DNA of 64,000 nt from Alsobacter metallidurans (GCF_014636935.1 NZ_BMES01000001.1:1617782-1681781); one strand, 5' to 3'. Positions 16,113-25,867 are shown, counted from the stretch's first letter. Translations and numbers: made by a program. Notes: generated by a model not told the origin, from the sequence alone.

Positions 16113-16610
16113 ATGATCCGCAATCGCATTCTCGCAGCCGCATGTCTCGCGGGCTGCATCCTCGCCGCGCCCGCCTTCGCGCATGGCTACAAGCTCGGCG
16201 ACCTTGTGATCGGCCACCCCTGGGCCCGCGCCACGCCGGCCGGCGCTCCCGTTGGAGGGGGCTATCTGACGATCGAGAACACCGGCCAGACGCCCGATCG
16301 CCTCGTCTCGATCAGCAGCGACGCGTCTCCGCGCGCGGAAGTCCACCAGATGAGCCAGCAGGACGGAGTCATGACGATGCGCCCGGTCGAAGGCGGCCTC
16401 GTGATCCCGCCGGGAGCCAAGGTCGAACTGAAGCCCGGCGGGTACCACGTCATGTTCATGAAGCTGCAGAAGGGACTGGCCGCGGGCGAAACCGTGAAGG
16501 CCGTGCTGACCTTCGAGAAGGCTGGCAGCATCCCGGTGGAGTTCATGGTCCAGGCCGTCGGCGCCAAGCCCGCGCCGGCTCAGGCCCCGGGCGAACACGC
16601 GACGCATTGA
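16113..16610 (+). CDS. PCu(A)C periplasmic copper chaperone
   Basis: A 165-residue secreted protein of the PCu(A)C family, which hands Cu(I) to cytochrome oxidase assembly or buffers periplasmic copper. The signal peptide ends AFAHG. The family copper site is visible: His78 and Met80 (EVHQM), Met89 after about ten residues (VMTMRP), and His112-x-Met114 (YHVMFM). The GYLTIENTG strand is also diagnostic. A His/Pro-rich C-terminal tail (GEHATH) could add copper ligands. Probably co-transcribed with the DUF2946-like gene. Confidence 0.93.
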   Translation: MIRNRILAAACLAGCILAAPAFAHGYKLGDLVIGHPWARATPAGAPVGGGYLTIENTGQTPDRLVSISSDASPRAEVHQMSQQDGVMTMRPVEGGLVIPPGAKVELKPGGYHVMFMKLQKGLAAGETVKAVLTFEKAGSIPVEFMVQAVGAKPAPAQAPGEHATH

Positions 16611-16656
16611 GCCGCAGATTCGCCCCCTCATGCAGCCGTTCAGGCCCTTGAAACGC

Positions 16657-17364
16657 TCAGGCGACGGCGCTCGTCACCCCATGGTCGAGCGCCGCGACGG
16701 CGTCAAAAAGCGCATCGTAATGGTCGATGATCACGTCCGGGCCGAGCTCCGACACCGGCGTGTCGGTGTATCCGAACGTTACCGCCACGGCGGGAAGTCC
16801 CGCCGCCCGGGCAGTGTCGATGTCGGTGCGTGAGTCGCCCACCATGATGGCGCGCCGCGGGTCGCCGCCTGCGCGCTCCACCGTAAGGGTCAGGTGACGC
16901 GGGTCAGGCTTGGAGTACGCGAAGCTGTCGCGACCGCAGATTGCCGCGAATCGGTCGGCGACGCCGAGCGCGCGCAGCAGCGCAATCGAGTGCAACTCGA
17001 CCTTGTTGGTGCAAACCGCGAGCCTGTGTCCCGCAGCCTCGAGCCGATCCAGCGACTCCAGGACCCCCGGAAACAGCCGCGTCTTCACGGCGAGGTGTTC
17101 GGCGTAGTGGTCGAGGAAATCGACGAAGAGCCGGTCGAGCTTATCCGTGGCGAGATCCCGGCCGCCCAGTGCGAAGCCGCGCTGGATCATGGCCCGCGCA
17201 CCGGCGCCCACTACATCGCGGGCGCGTTCCACCGGAACGGTGGCGACACCTTCCCGCACCATCAGCACGTTCATGGTCTCGATCAGGTCGGCGGCCGTGT
17301 CGGCCAGCGTTCCGTCAAGATCGAAAACAACGGTCGCGCGGTCGTTCAGGATGTGTCTCGCCAT
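16657..17364 (-). CDS. gph: Phosphoglycolate phosphatase (HAD family)
   Basis: A 235-residue HAD hydrolase that removes phosphate from 2-phosphoglycolate, a product of DNA repair and RuBisCO side reaction. Motif I is FDLDGTLADT near the N-terminus, motif II CTNK (about residue 119), and motifs III/IV are SKPDPRH and MVGDSRTDIDTA. A helical cap domain lies between motifs I and II. The start at 17364 (MARHILND) is chosen because it directly precedes motif I; the open frame extends 75 codons upstream without similarity. Other HAD specificities cannot be excluded, but the Gph subgroup fits best. The downstream rpiA gene is on the other strand. Confidence 0.88.
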   Translation of the reverse strand: MARHILNDRATVVFDLDGTLADTAADLIETMNVLMVREGVATVPVERARDVVGAGARAMIQRGFALGGRDLATDKLDRLFVDFLDHYAEHLAVKTRLFPGVLESLDRLEAAGHRLAVCTNKVELHSIALLRALGVADRFAAICGRDSFAYSKPDPRHLTLTVERAGGDPRRAIMVGDSRTDIDTARAAGLPAVAVTFGYTDTPVSELGPDVIIDHYDALFDAVAALDHGVTSAVA

Positions 17365-17531
17365 CGTGGAGATTTGAAGGATCGCGCCGGACGCGTCAAT
17401 CGGCGGCCTTAAGTGTCGGTTACCATTCATTAACCATGCCCACCCAGAGTTCCGCCAAGGGCGTGCATCAGCCGCCGCGGGCCGAATCGGCTGCGGGGGC
17501 GAGGCGCCGCTAGCGATTAAACGAGGCGACG

Positions 17532-17969
17532 ATGAAGCGGTCTTTCTCCATTCTGCCGGCGATAACTGCGCTGGCGCTGCTTGGCGCAACCGCCCCTGCC
17601 CTGGCGGGGCAGTTCGAGTTCATTCCGGCCCCGCAGACCGATCTCAACCGGATCTACCGGATCGACCGGGTGACGGGTGAGGTCGGCGCCTGCCAGTATG
17701 GCCAGAAGGAGGGCACCTTCGGCGTCACCCTGTGCTTCCCGGCAGGCGAGGGCGCGGGCAAGCAGGAGCCGTCCGAATACAGCCTGGTTCCGTCACGGCA
17801 CGAGCGTGAAGGCGGCGTGTTCAGAGTCGACGCGCGCAACGGCGCAATGAGCGTCTGCTACGTATTCGACGAGAAGGTCGTCTGCACGCCTCCCGAGAAG
17901 GGCGCCGTCGCCGACCTTGGCGGCCGCACCGGCGCGGCCGATACGACGGGAGCGGTTCGCAAGCCCTGA
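17532..17969 (+). CDS. Secreted hypothetical protein
   Basis: A 145-residue protein with a signal peptide (MKRSFSILPAITALALLGATAPALA) and a mature domain containing four Cys in two close pairs (GACQYGQKEGTFGVTLCF and VCYVFDEKVVCTP), suggesting two disulfides. The repeated pattern (YRIDRVTGEVGAC... / FRVDARNGAMSVC) looks like two copies of one short motif. This kind of protein occurs in many rhizobia without assigned function. The frame is well isolated, with its own upstream region. Confidence 0.75.
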   Translation: MKRSFSILPAITALALLGATAPALAGQFEFIPAPQTDLNRIYRIDRVTGEVGACQYGQKEGTFGVTLCFPAGEGAGKQEPSEYSLVPSRHEREGGVFRVDARNGAMSVCYVFDEKVVCTPPEKGAVADLGGRTGAADTTGAVRKP

Positions 17970-18201
17970 TCCCTCCAACGGCCTGTCTTGCGTGGCAGGC
18001 CTTGATCTCGCTGCTTTTCCGGCGCACCGCTGGCGTGCTAGGGGATGCCGTCCCGTTGGCTTGAGGCCACACGGGCGCCCTCTATCGCGGGCGGGCTGAC
18101 CCGCTCGTCCGAAAAGCGGAACACGGCATGATCGCGCACACCGCGCCCGTCTCTGGACGGCGCATCGAGATCCGTATCTCGGCCTGCTCGGAGAGATCAC
18201 G

Positions 18202-18903
18202 GTGAGCCTCGACGCCCTGAAGCGCGAAGCCGCCGCCCGCGCCGTCGCCATTGTCCAGCCCGGCATGCGCCTCGGCCTTGGCACCGGGTCTACAGCCAAA
18301 CACTTCGTCGATCTGCTCGCCGAGCGTGTTCGCGGCGGCCTGTCGATCGTGGGCGTCCCGACCTCGGAGGCGACGCGCGCCCAGGCGCAGGCTCTCGGCG
18401 TGCCGCTCACGACCTTGGACGAGACCCCACAGCTCGATCTCACGGTGGACGGCGCCGATGAACTGGACGGCCGGTTGCGCCTGATCAAGGGCGGCGGCGC
18501 CGCGCATCTGCGCGAGAAGATCGTCGCCAACGCGTCGCGCCGGATGATCGTGATCGCAGATGAAACAAAGCGCGTGGAGACGCTCGGACGTTTCCCGCTG
18601 CCATTGGAGGTCGTCACCTTCGGGTTGGGCGCAACGCGTATCGCCATCGGCAAAGCCTTGGCTGCGTCCGGCTGCGCCGGCGAGCTCACCATCCGCAAGC
18701 GTCAGGATGGCTCCGTCGTGCTCACCGACAGCGGCAATCTCGTGCTAGACGCCGCGCTGGGGCGCATTCCCGATCCGGATGATCTGGCGGCCCGGCTCGA
18801 CGCCATTCCCGGGCTCGTGGAGCACGGACTTTTCATCGGCCTGGCGAACGCCGCCATCCTGGCGACGGCGTCCGGCATCGAAATTATCGGGGATCTCGGT
18901 TGA
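18202..18903 (+). CDS. rpiA: Ribose-5-phosphate isomerase A
   Basis: Converts ribose-5-phosphate and ribulose-5-phosphate in the pentose phosphate pathway. At 233 residues it is full length. Diagnostic segments: phosphate loop [11 protein letters not shown] (about 25-35), VDGADELDG (82-90) with catalytic Asp residues, and [12 protein letters not shown] (96-107) with the catalytic Glu/Lys region. A GTG start at 18202 is supported by a GGAGAG ribosome-binding site. The DUF2059 gene begins about 60 bp downstream on the same strand and is probably co-transcribed. Confidence 0.96.
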   Translation: MSLDALKREAAARAVAIVQPGMRLGLGTGSTAKHFVDLLAERVRGGLSIVGVPTSEATRAQAQALGVPLTTLDETPQLDLTVDGADELDGRLRLIKGGGAAHLREKIVANASRRMIVIADETKRVETLGRFPLPLEVVTFGLGATRIAIGKALAASGCAGELTIRKRQDGSVVLTDSGNLVLDAALGRIPDPDDLAARLDAIPGLVEHGLFIGLANAAILATASGIEIIGDLG

Positions 18904-18962
18904 TCCGTGACCCCGGCCTTCCCTCGTCGCGCCCGTCGCGGCCGTCAGACAGGAGACGCATC

Positions 18963-19475
18963 GTGTCGTTCACAGCAGCTTTCAATCCCCGCTCCGCCCT
19001 CGCGGCCGCGGCAATCGCCCTGGCGCTTTCAACCGCTCCTGCGCTGGCCCAGCAGCCCGCCGCCACGCATCTGGCGGTGGCGCGCGAAGTGGTCGTCGCG
19101 TCCGGCCTGTCGCGCTCCTTCGAGGCGATGGTTCCCCAGTTCATGGAGCAGATGAAGTCCAGCCTGCTCACGACTCGCCCGGAGATCACCAAGGATCTGA
19201 ACGAGGTTTTGGCGAAGCTCAAACCCGAATTCGAGTCGCAGCGCGAGGACATCCTCAACGCGGCGGCGCGCACCTTCGCGGGGCGCATGAGCGAGCCTGA
19301 GCTCAAGGACGTCGCGGCCTTCTACAAGTCCGCCTCGGGCCAGAAGTACGTTTCAGTCCAGCCGCAGGTCATGGATGACCTGTTCGGCCAGATGCAGGCA
19401 TGGAGCCAGCGCCTGTCCGAATTCATGATCGGCCGGGTCCGCGCCGAGATGAAGACCCGGGGCGTCCAGCTCTAG
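18963..19475 (+). CDS. DUF2059 domain secreted protein
   Basis: A 170-residue exported protein. A signal peptide ending ALAQQ is followed by a helical DUF2059 domain (EVLAKLKPEFESQREDILNAAARTFAGRMSEPELKDVAAFYKSASGQKYV). I choose the GTG at 18963 because it follows a CAGGAGAC ribosome-binding site and begins the signal peptide; a frame overlapping the end of rpiA exists but gives no sensible leader. The family has no known activity. Position between rpiA and glutathione reductase is conserved in many Hyphomicrobiales, to my knowledge. Confidence 0.85.
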   Translation: MSFTAAFNPRSALAAAAIALALSTAPALAQQPAATHLAVAREVVVASGLSRSFEAMVPQFMEQMKSSLLTTRPEITKDLNEVLAKLKPEFESQREDILNAAARTFAGRMSEPELKDVAAFYKSASGQKYVSVQPQVMDDLFGQMQAWSQRLSEFMIGRVRAEMKTRGVQL

Positions 19476-19532
19476 AGCGGATGTTTGCAGGATCGGCTTG
19501 GGCGAACGGCGTAGGGCAGGTGGAGATCCTCG

Positions 19533-20906
19533 ATGGCGGGCTATGATGTCGACCTTTTCGTCATCGGGGCCGGGTCCGGCGGCGTTCGCGCCAGCCGGAT
19601 CGCGGCCGGCTACGGCGCGCGGGTCATGGTCGCCGAAGAGCATCGTATCGGCGGCACCTGCGTCATCCGGGGCTGCGTGCCGAAGAAGCTCTACGTCTAT
19701 GCGAGCCGCTACGCGGCGGAGTTCGACGAAGCCGCCGGCTTCGGCTGGGACGTGCCGGAGCCACGTTTCGATTTCGGCAAGCTGAAGGCCGCCAAGGACC
19801 GCGAAATCGTGCGACTCGAGGGCGCTTACCGCGCAAACCTCGAGCGCTCGGGCGCGCAGGCGATCGCGAGCCGCGCCGTCATCGAGGATCCGCATACGGT
19901 GCGGCTGCTCTCCGACGGCCGCCGCATCACGGCGGAGCGCATCCTGGTCGCGGTCGGCGCCCATCCATTCGTCCCTGAGGCGATGAAGGGCTGCGACGTC
20001 ATCGAGACATCGAACGATATCTTCGAATGGGAAAGCCTGCCGAAATCCGTCGTGATCGCGGGCGGCGGCTACATCGCGGTGGAATTCGCCTGCCTGCTCG
20101 CTCGTCTCGGCTCGGACGTGACGCTCGTCCTGCGCGCCGACAAGGTGCTGCGCGGCTTCGACGAGGACCTGCGGGACGCCCTCATGGCGCAACTGCCGTT
20201 CTCGGGCGTACGAGTCATCACGCAGGCAGAGATCGCCAGCATCGACGGCCGCATCGGCAATCTGGCGGTCAACCTCACCAATGACCAGTCGATCGCCTGT
20301 GAGAGGGTTGTCTACGCGACTGGCCGCGTGCCCAACACGGCCGGTCTCGGTCTGGAAGCCGCCGGCGTCGAGCTCGACGTGGCGGGAGCGATCCGGGTGG
20401 ACCGCCACTCGCAAAGCTCCACGCCGTCCATCTTCGCCGTCGGCGATGTCACCAACCGCGTGAACCTCACGCCGGTGGCGATCCGGGAGGGGCACGCCTT
20501 CGCGGACACGGTTTTTGGCGGCCGGCCCACCGAGGTCGATCACGCCCTGGTGCCCTCCGCGGTTTTCACCACGCCCGAGATCGGGTCAGTCGGTCTCACC
20601 GAGGCGCAGGCGCGAGCCCGTTGCGAGATCACACTCTTCAAGACCTCGTTCCGGCAGATCAAGGCTACCCTGTCGGGTTCGCAGGAGCGCACCTTCATGA
20701 AGATCATCGTCGACAAGGCGACGGATCGCGTGCTCGGCGTGCACATCATGGGCGAGGGGGCGGGCGAGATGATCCAGTGCGTCGGCATCGCGGTGCGCAT
20801 GGGCGCCACCAAGCGCGATTTCGACATGACGATGGCGGTTCACCCCACATCGGCCGAGGAACTCGTCACCCTGCGATCGCCCTGGGAGCCGCCCGCCGGG
20901 GCCTGA
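19533..20906 (+). CDS. gor: Glutathione-disulfide reductase
   Basis: A 457-residue FAD/NADPH oxidoreductase that reduces GSSG to keep the cytoplasmic thiol pool reduced. FAD-binding GAGSGG at 12-17; redox-active disulfide GGTCVIRGCVPKKL (Cys43 and Cys48); NADPH-binding glycine motif (IAGGGYIAVEFA) in the middle; dimer-interface catalytic His in HPTSAEELVTLR at the C-terminus. The CVIRGC spacing and the downstream VPKKL distinguish it from dihydrolipoamide and mercuric reductases. It follows the rpiA and DUF2059 genes on the same strand. Confidence 0.97.
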   Translation: MAGYDVDLFVIGAGSGGVRASRIAAGYGARVMVAEEHRIGGTCVIRGCVPKKLYVYASRYAAEFDEAAGFGWDVPEPRFDFGKLKAAKDREIVRLEGAYRANLERSGAQAIASRAVIEDPHTVRLLSDGRRITAERILVAVGAHPFVPEAMKGCDVIETSNDIFEWESLPKSVVIAGGGYIAVEFACLLARLGSDVTLVLRADKVLRGFDEDLRDALMAQLPFSGVRVITQAEIASIDGRIGNLAVNLTNDQSIACERVVYATGRVPNTAGLGLEAAGVELDVAGAIRVDRHSQSSTPSIFAVGDVTNRVNLTPVAIREGHAFADTVFGGRPTEVDHALVPSAVFTTPEIGSVGLTEAQARARCEITLFKTSFRQIKATLSGSQERTFMKIIVDKATDRVLGVHIMGEGAGEMIQCVGIAVRMGATKRDFDMTMAVHPTSAEELVTLRSPWEPPAGA

Positions 20907-21023
20907 CAAAAGCAACTGCTCACCAGAAAATACTCGTTTTAAGATATATTCATCGAACAAATTAACAGAAAGGCGAGTGGTTATACCTACCCTGGGTTGT
21001 AGTCAGGTCCAGGAGTATCGACC

Positions 21024-22445
21024 TTGAGTACGCCGGCTCGTTTTGCTCGCGACCCCAGTGGTGCGGCTGCGGTCATTTTCGCCATTCTGATCGTGCCGTT
21101 GATGATGGCGCTGGGCGCCGCCGTCGACTACTCGCGCGCCAACGCCTCCCGGACCGCGCTCCAGGCCATCACGGACTCGACAGCCCTCGCGCTGACCAAT
21201 CCGCGCTACACGCCTGAGGTCATCCAGTACCAGGCGGAGCAGATCCTGAACGCCGAGGTGCAGGACAAATACGCATTCCTGGGCGGCATCGTGATCAAGG
21301 CCAGTCTGGCCAACGATGGACGGTCGGTCACGGTCTCGGCCAGCACGGTGGTGAAGAACAACTTCATGTCCCGCTTCGGCAACGACGTGACCGGGATTTC
21401 GGCCGTCGCGCAGGCCTTCCGCGCCGTCACCGGCAGCGTCGAACTCGTGCTGGTGCTCGACACGACCAATTCGATGAACGATCCCGGCAAGAACAAGCTG
21501 TCGACGCTGAAGACGGCCGCCAACACGATGGTCGACACGCTCACGGCCGACAAAAACGCCGACGTGAAGATCGGGGTGGTCCCGTTCGCCAATTACGTCA
21601 ATGTTGGCCTGTCGAACCGCAATCAGCCATGGATCAGCGGCGCTTCGGATTACACCACGAACATCTGCACGCCGGAGAGCTGCAACATGGTCACGCCAGT
21701 GACCAAGACCTACGACTGCGTCACGACGCAGAAGATCGGCTACAACGATGGCATCCCGTACACTTATAATTCGACTTCCTGCAAGTACGAGTACGGCACG
21801 CCTTACCAGCAGTGCACGCCCGCCAAGTGCACGGATTACAAATACAAGTGGAACGGCTGCGTTCTGTCGCGCCCATACCCGTTGAACCTGACTGATGACG
21901 TCGCGATCACGCCTTATCCGGCGTTCATGACGCAGACCGGCGGCACCCCCGGCAAGTGCGCGACCGAGTTGCAGCCGTTGACCAAGAACTATGGGCAGAT
22001 CAAATCGACAATCAGCAATCTGTCGGCGACAGGCGAAACCTACATCCCGGCCGGCCTGGTCTGGGGCCTAAACGTGCTCTCGCCTTCCGAGCCGTTCAGC
22101 GAAGCCACCGCCTACGACTCCGCCAACAGGCTGCCCCGGAAGGTGATGGTGTTCATGACGGACGGCGTCAACACCAAGTCGATGAACACGACCTCGCTGA
22201 AGCACGACGGCTCCAACCGCACCCAGGCCGACACCTACACCAAGGCTTTGTGCAGCAACATCAAGAACAAGGGCATCGAGATCTACAGCATCGCCCTGAT
22301 GGTGGATGACGCAGCGGCCAAGACCATGCTGCAGAACTGCGCGTCCGGCGCCGACCACTACTTCGACGCGACGAATTCAGCCATGCTGACCTCGGTGTTC
22401 TCGCAGATCGCGGTGTCGCTGCAGACCACATATCTCGGCAAGTAG
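21024..22445 (+). CDS. TadG-like pilus-associated protein with VWA domain
   Basis: A 473-residue envelope protein starting at TTG (21024) after a clear CCAGGAG ribosome-binding site. N-terminal RFARDPSGAAAVIFAILIVPLMMALGAAVDYSRA is the TadE/TadG-type prepilin-like anchor. A von Willebrand A domain follows from about residue 140, with a MIDAS-like motif (LDTTNSM), and resumes near VMVFMTDGVNTKS. The middle is interrupted by a Tyr- and Cys-rich insert (eight Cys between about residues 212 and 313), probably disulfide-bonded outside the membrane. No other tad/cpa pilus genes lie in the window, so it is an orphan. Confidence 0.88.
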   Translation: MSTPARFARDPSGAAAVIFAILIVPLMMALGAAVDYSRANASRTALQAITDSTALALTNPRYTPEVIQYQAEQILNAEVQDKYAFLGGIVIKASLANDGRSVTVSASTVVKNNFMSRFGNDVTGISAVAQAFRAVTGSVELVLVLDTTNSMNDPGKNKLSTLKTAANTMVDTLTADKNADVKIGVVPFANYVNVGLSNRNQPWISGASDYTTNICTPESCNMVTPVTKTYDCVTTQKIGYNDGIPYTYNSTSCKYEYGTPYQQCTPAKCTDYKYKWNGCVLSRPYPLNLTDDVAITPYPAFMTQTGGTPGKCATELQPLTKNYGQIKSTISNLSATGETYIPAGLVWGLNVLSPSEPFSEATAYDSANRLPRKVMVFMTDGVNTKSMNTTSLKHDGSNRTQADTYTKALCSNIKNKGIEIYSIALMVDDAAAKTMLQNCASGADHYFDATNSAMLTSVFSQIAVSLQTTYLGK

Positions 22446-22476
22446 AACCGCGCGGGTAGGCCCGCGACTTGAAACG

Positions 22477-22505
22477 ACAATGGCCGGGTCATCCCCGGCC
22501 ATTGT
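22477..22505. terminator. Hairpin between convergent genes (tadG-like / L,D-transpeptidase)
   Basis: A 12-bp perfect stem (ACAATGGCCGGG / CCCGGCCATTGT) with a 5-base loop lies between convergent genes, so it could end transcripts from both sides. T-tracts are weak. Confidence 0.65.
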
Positions 22506-22529
22506 GCGTTCAGAGCCGTTGAACGTCGC

Positions 22530-23333
22530 TCACAGCCAGGCGTCGTCCGTCTCTGGCGCGCGGCGGCGCGGCTTCGCCTTGACGGTAGGCATCTGCGTCG
22601 GCGTGCCGGTCACCACCACGCGCGCTCCCACCGACACGCGGTCATAGAGGTCGATCACGTCCTGGTTGATCATCCGGATGCAGCCCGACGACACGCTCTT
22701 GCCGATCGTCCAGGGCTCCACGGTGCCGTGGATCCGGTACAGCGTGTCCTTGTTGCCCTGCCACAGGTAAAGCGCCCGCGCGCCGAGCGGGTTGCCAGGG
22801 CCGCCATGCATGCCGACGCCGCTTTGCAGGTCCGACATCTTGGCCGCCAGGTCCGGCTGGCGCTCCAGCATCTCCTTGGGCGGGTACCAGTCCGGCCAGG
22901 CCTGCTTGTTGCGGATGTCCGCCACGCCCGCCCAGCCGAACCCGCTGCGGCCGACGCCCACGCCGTAGCGGATCGCCGTGCCGTCGCCGTTCACCAGGTA
23001 AAGGTAGTGGCTGCGCGGATCCACGATGATGGTCCCGGGCGCCTCCACGCTGTCATACGCCACCGTGCGCCGATGGAATGCCGCCGGCACGGTGTCCGAC
23101 CGCAGCCCGGGCACCGGGAAGGGCTCGCCCGGCACGGGGCCGTACATTCCGCTGTCGACGCCGGCGTCCGACGGCGGCCGAGGCCGCTGCCGCGGCGCGG
23201 GGTAGAGCCCGTAGAGGTCGCCAGAGCCCGGCCGCGCGCTCGGCCCCCACACGGCCTGCGCGACCGCCTGCGTCCCTGTCGCGGCAGCCGCGAGAGCACC
23301 CAGCACCACAGCCCTGCGATCCATTCCGGCCAT
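22530..23333 (-). CDS. L,D-transpeptidase (YkuD family)
   Basis: A 267-residue periplasmic enzyme that forms 3-3 peptidoglycan cross-links or attaches proteins to the wall. A Tat-like N-terminus (MAGMDRRAVVLGALAAAATG) precedes a Pro-rich linker and the YkuD domain from about residue 100: HYLYLVNGDG, GMHGG, and the active-site signature IHGT...SSGCIRM with catalytic Cys. Start at 23333 is supported by the AAGGGGG ribosome-binding site just upstream. It is transcribed divergently from the DAHP synthase gene. The C-terminal tail is basic (KAKPRRR). Confidence 0.92.
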   Translation of the reverse strand: MAGMDRRAVVLGALAAAATGTQAVAQAVWGPSARPGSGDLYGLYPAPRQRPRPPSDAGVDSGMYGPVPGEPFPVPGLRSDTVPAAFHRRTVAYDSVEAPGTIIVDPRSHYLYLVNGDGTAIRYGVGVGRSGFGWAGVADIRNKQAWPDWYPPKEMLERQPDLAAKMSDLQSGVGMHGGPGNPLGARALYLWQGNKDTLYRIHGTVEPWTIGKSVSSGCIRMINQDVIDLYDRVSVGARVVVTGTPTQMPTVKAKPRRRAPETDDAWL

Positions 23334-23578
23334 GCTGGCCCCCTTACGCTCGTTCTGAACCGATGTTGTGACGTCACAACGCGCCGCGAGGCTCTTCCGT
23401 TGCGGAATGTGCATTCCGCGAGCGGCTGAATCTTGGCGACGGCGGCATGGTGGTCTCATTTCGAAGCATCCGCCGCCTGTCCGGGTGGCGCAAGCTCCGC
23501 CTCTTCTGTATAAGGCCCGCTTCCTGAAGGTGTATGCCCACCCTGGTCAAGGGGCCACGGATGGGGGAGGAGAGGGTG

Positions 23579-24964
23579 ATGAGCGAGCGTTGGACGCCGT
23601 CGAGCTGGAGAGACAAGCCCATCCAGCAGGTCCCGGCCTATCCGAACATGGATGAGCTGAAGGCCGTCGAGGCGCAGCTCGCCGGCTTTCCGCCGCTCGT
23701 TTTTGCCGGCGAGGCGCGCAAGCTCAAGCGGGCGTTGGGCAAGGTCGCGGCCGGCGAGGCGTTCCTGCTGCAGGGCGGCGACTGCGCCGAATCCTTCGGC
23801 GAGCATTCGGCCGACAACATCCGCGATTTCTTCCGCCTCTTCCTCCAGATGGCGGTCGTGCTCACCTTCGCGGGCTCGTCCCCGGTCGTGAAGGTCGGCC
23901 GCATCGCCGGCCAGTTCGCCAAGCCGCGCTCGGCGCCCAACGAAACCGTGGGCGGCGTCGAGTTGCCGAGCTATCGCGGGGACATCGTCAATGGCATCGA
24001 GTTCACGCCCGAGGCCCGCGTGCCCGATCCGCGGCGGCAGATGGAGGCCTACCGCCAGTCTGCCGCCACGCTGAACCTGCTGCGCGCCTTCGCGACTGGC
24101 GGATACGCCAATCTCGAGAACGCGCATCGCTGGATGCTCGGCTTCGTCAAGGACAGCCCCCAGTCGGGCCGCTACGAGGAGCTTTCGGGCCGGATCACCG
24201 AGACGATCGACTTCATGCGGGCGATCGGCCTCGATCCGGAAGCGCATCCCGAGATGCGCACCACCGATTTCTATACCTCGCACGAGGCGCTGCTGCTCGG
24301 CTTCGAGCAGGCCATGACGCGCGTCGATTCGACGACGGGCGACTGGTACGCCACCTCCGGCCACATGATCTGGATCGGCGACCGCACCCGCCAGCCCGAT
24401 CACGCCCACGTCGAATACTGCCGCGGCGTCCGCAACCCCATCGGCCTGAAATGCGGCCCGTCGCTGAAGCCCGACGAGCTTATCAAGCTGATCGACCTGC
24501 TCAACCCGCAGGACGAGGCCGGCCGGCTCACGCTGATCTGCCGCTTCGGGGCCGAAAAGGCCGCCGAGCACCTGCCCGCGCTGGTGCGCGCCGTGAAGCG
24601 GGAAGGCCGCACCGTGGTGTGGTCCTGCGATCCCATGCACGGCAACACCGTGAAGGCCGCCACCGGCTACAAGACCCGCCCGTTCGACCTGATTCTCGCC
24701 GAAGTGCGCGACTTCTTCGCCGTGCACCAGGCCGAGGGAACGCATGCGGGCGGCATCCACCTGGAGATGACCGGCAAGAACGTCACCGAGTGCACGGGCG
24801 GCGCCCGCGCCATATCGGACACGGACCTGCACGATCGCTACCACACCTATTGTGACCCGCGTCTCAACGCCGAGCAGGCGCTCGAGCTCGCCTTCCTGGT
24901 GGCCGAGCAGCTCAAGCGCGAGCGCATTGCGCGCGGTCGGCCCATGGTTGAAGCGGCCGAGTGA
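23579..24964 (+). CDS. 3-deoxy-7-phosphoheptulonate synthase, class II
   Basis: First enzyme of the shikimate pathway, condensing phosphoenolpyruvate with erythrose-4-phosphate. The 461-residue protein is the plant/actinobacterial class II (AroA-II) type also common in Alphaproteobacteria: QGGDCAESF near residue 60, [37 protein letters not shown], and metal-site residues in DPMHGNT and [15 protein letters not shown]. The ATG at 23579 begins the conserved [12 protein letters not shown] sequence; an upstream ATG at 23534 is less likely. A strong terminator follows. Confidence 0.96.
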   Translation: MSERWTPSSWRDKPIQQVPAYPNMDELKAVEAQLAGFPPLVFAGEARKLKRALGKVAAGEAFLLQGGDCAESFGEHSADNIRDFFRLFLQMAVVLTFAGSSPVVKVGRIAGQFAKPRSAPNETVGGVELPSYRGDIVNGIEFTPEARVPDPRRQMEAYRQSAATLNLLRAFATGGYANLENAHRWMLGFVKDSPQSGRYEELSGRITETIDFMRAIGLDPEAHPEMRTTDFYTSHEALLLGFEQAMTRVDSTTGDWYATSGHMIWIGDRTRQPDHAHVEYCRGVRNPIGLKCGPSLKPDELIKLIDLLNPQDEAGRLTLICRFGAEKAAEHLPALVRAVKREGRTVVWSCDPMHGNTVKAATGYKTRPFDLILAEVRDFFAVHQAEGTHAGGIHLEMTGKNVTECTGGARAISDTDLHDRYHTYCDPRLNAEQALELAFLVAEQLKRERIARGRPMVEAAE

Positions 24965-24984
24965 CAGCCGCGAACTCCAAAAGC

Positions 24985-25011
24985 AAAACGGCGCCCGCGA
25001 GGCGCCGTTTT
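24985..25011. terminator. Bidirectional terminator between DAHP synthase and Omp25-like genes
   Basis: An 11-bp stem AAAACGGCGCC / GGCGCCGTTTT with loop CGCGA. The A-run and T-run on the two sides make it a textbook intrinsic terminator for both converging genes. Confidence 0.92.
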
Positions 25012-25030
25012 CGTCTCGGTGAAGAGAGGG

Positions 25031-25867
25031 TCAGTACTTGACGCCCGCGCCCAGCCGGAACGAGTTGGCCGAGGTCGTCGCGCCCTTGTAGGACGCCATC
25101 GCGATGTGCTGGTACTCGGCGCGCAACAGCACGTTGTCCAGCACGGCCCAATCCACGCCCACGCCGATCGCGCCGCCGTAGTTGTAGCCGGACTTCACCA
25201 CCGACGCATTGCGATTCAGGGGCCCGACATTCACGCCCGTGATGGCGCCTGTCGCAGGGTCGAGCGTCAGCTCGTTGTAAACGCTGGTGTACTGGGCGGA
25301 GAGGCGCTGCTTCGCGACCACCGCGCCCAACGTGGCGTAGGGCAGGAAACGGCCGAACGCGTAGCCCCCGCGCAACTTGAAGATGGCGTAGTCGCCGAGT
25401 TGCGACCGGGCCGACGACGTATAGTCGATTGCGTCAGCCAGTGTCGTCGAACTCGCCCGGCGCGCCGCATCGCTGATCGAGCTCGCGCCGACCAGCTTGT
25501 CCTTGAGATGCGTGTAGTCCAGCTCGAAGCCCACCACGGCGTCGTCAAACAGCATGTTGTAGCCGACGAACCCGCCGAGGTGCATCTGCTGGTCGGAAGG
25601 GTTCTCGCCGAGCCGCACCATGCTTTCGGCCAGCGGCAGAGCGGTCTTGTTGTAGTAGGCGTCATTGACCAGGGTCTTGCCGAGGCCCGTCGTCTTGAAG
25701 TCGGCCGTGGTCGCGCCGGCATGGATGCCGCCATAGAGGCCGCCCCAGTTGAAGTCCTCCGCCGGACCCGGGAGCCGCCCAGCTGGCAGCGGGGGCATCA
25801 TGTAGTCCGCTGCGGAAGCGAGTGTGGGAGCTGCAATCAAAAGGGCGACGAGAGACGCGAACCGCAT
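25031..25867 (-). CDS. Outer-membrane beta-barrel protein (Omp25/RopB-like)
   Basis: A 278-residue outer-membrane protein: signal peptide MRFASLVALLIAAPTLASAAD, a Pro-rich linker, then FNWGGLYGGIHAG, the typical opening of small rhizobial barrels, followed by alternating strands (FVGYNMLFDDAVVGFELDYTHL, FRLGAGVKY at the C-terminus). The terminal aromatic-x-aromatic-like strand KY suits assembly by BAM. Start at 25867 gives a clean signal peptide; an upstream frame to 25921 does not. Probably structural or involved in envelope integrity. Confidence 0.9.
   Translation of the reverse strand: MRFASLVALLIAAPTLASAADYMMPPLPAGRLPGPAEDFNWGGLYGGIHAGATTADFKTTGLGKTLVNDAYYNKTALPLAESMVRLGENPSDQQMHLGGFVGYNMLFDDAVVGFELDYTHLKDKLVGASSISDAARRASSTTLADAIDYTSSARSQLGDYAIFKLRGGYAFGRFLPYATLGAVVAKQRLSAQYTSVYNELTLDPATGAITGVNVGPLNRNASVVKSGYNYGGAIGVGVDWAVLDNVLLRAEYQHIAMASYKGATTSANSFRLGAGVKY

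Noticed and set aside
23456-24844. Minus-strand frame opposite DAHP synthase
   Set aside because: Shadow of an unmistakable class II DAHP synthase; no ribosome-binding site or domain.
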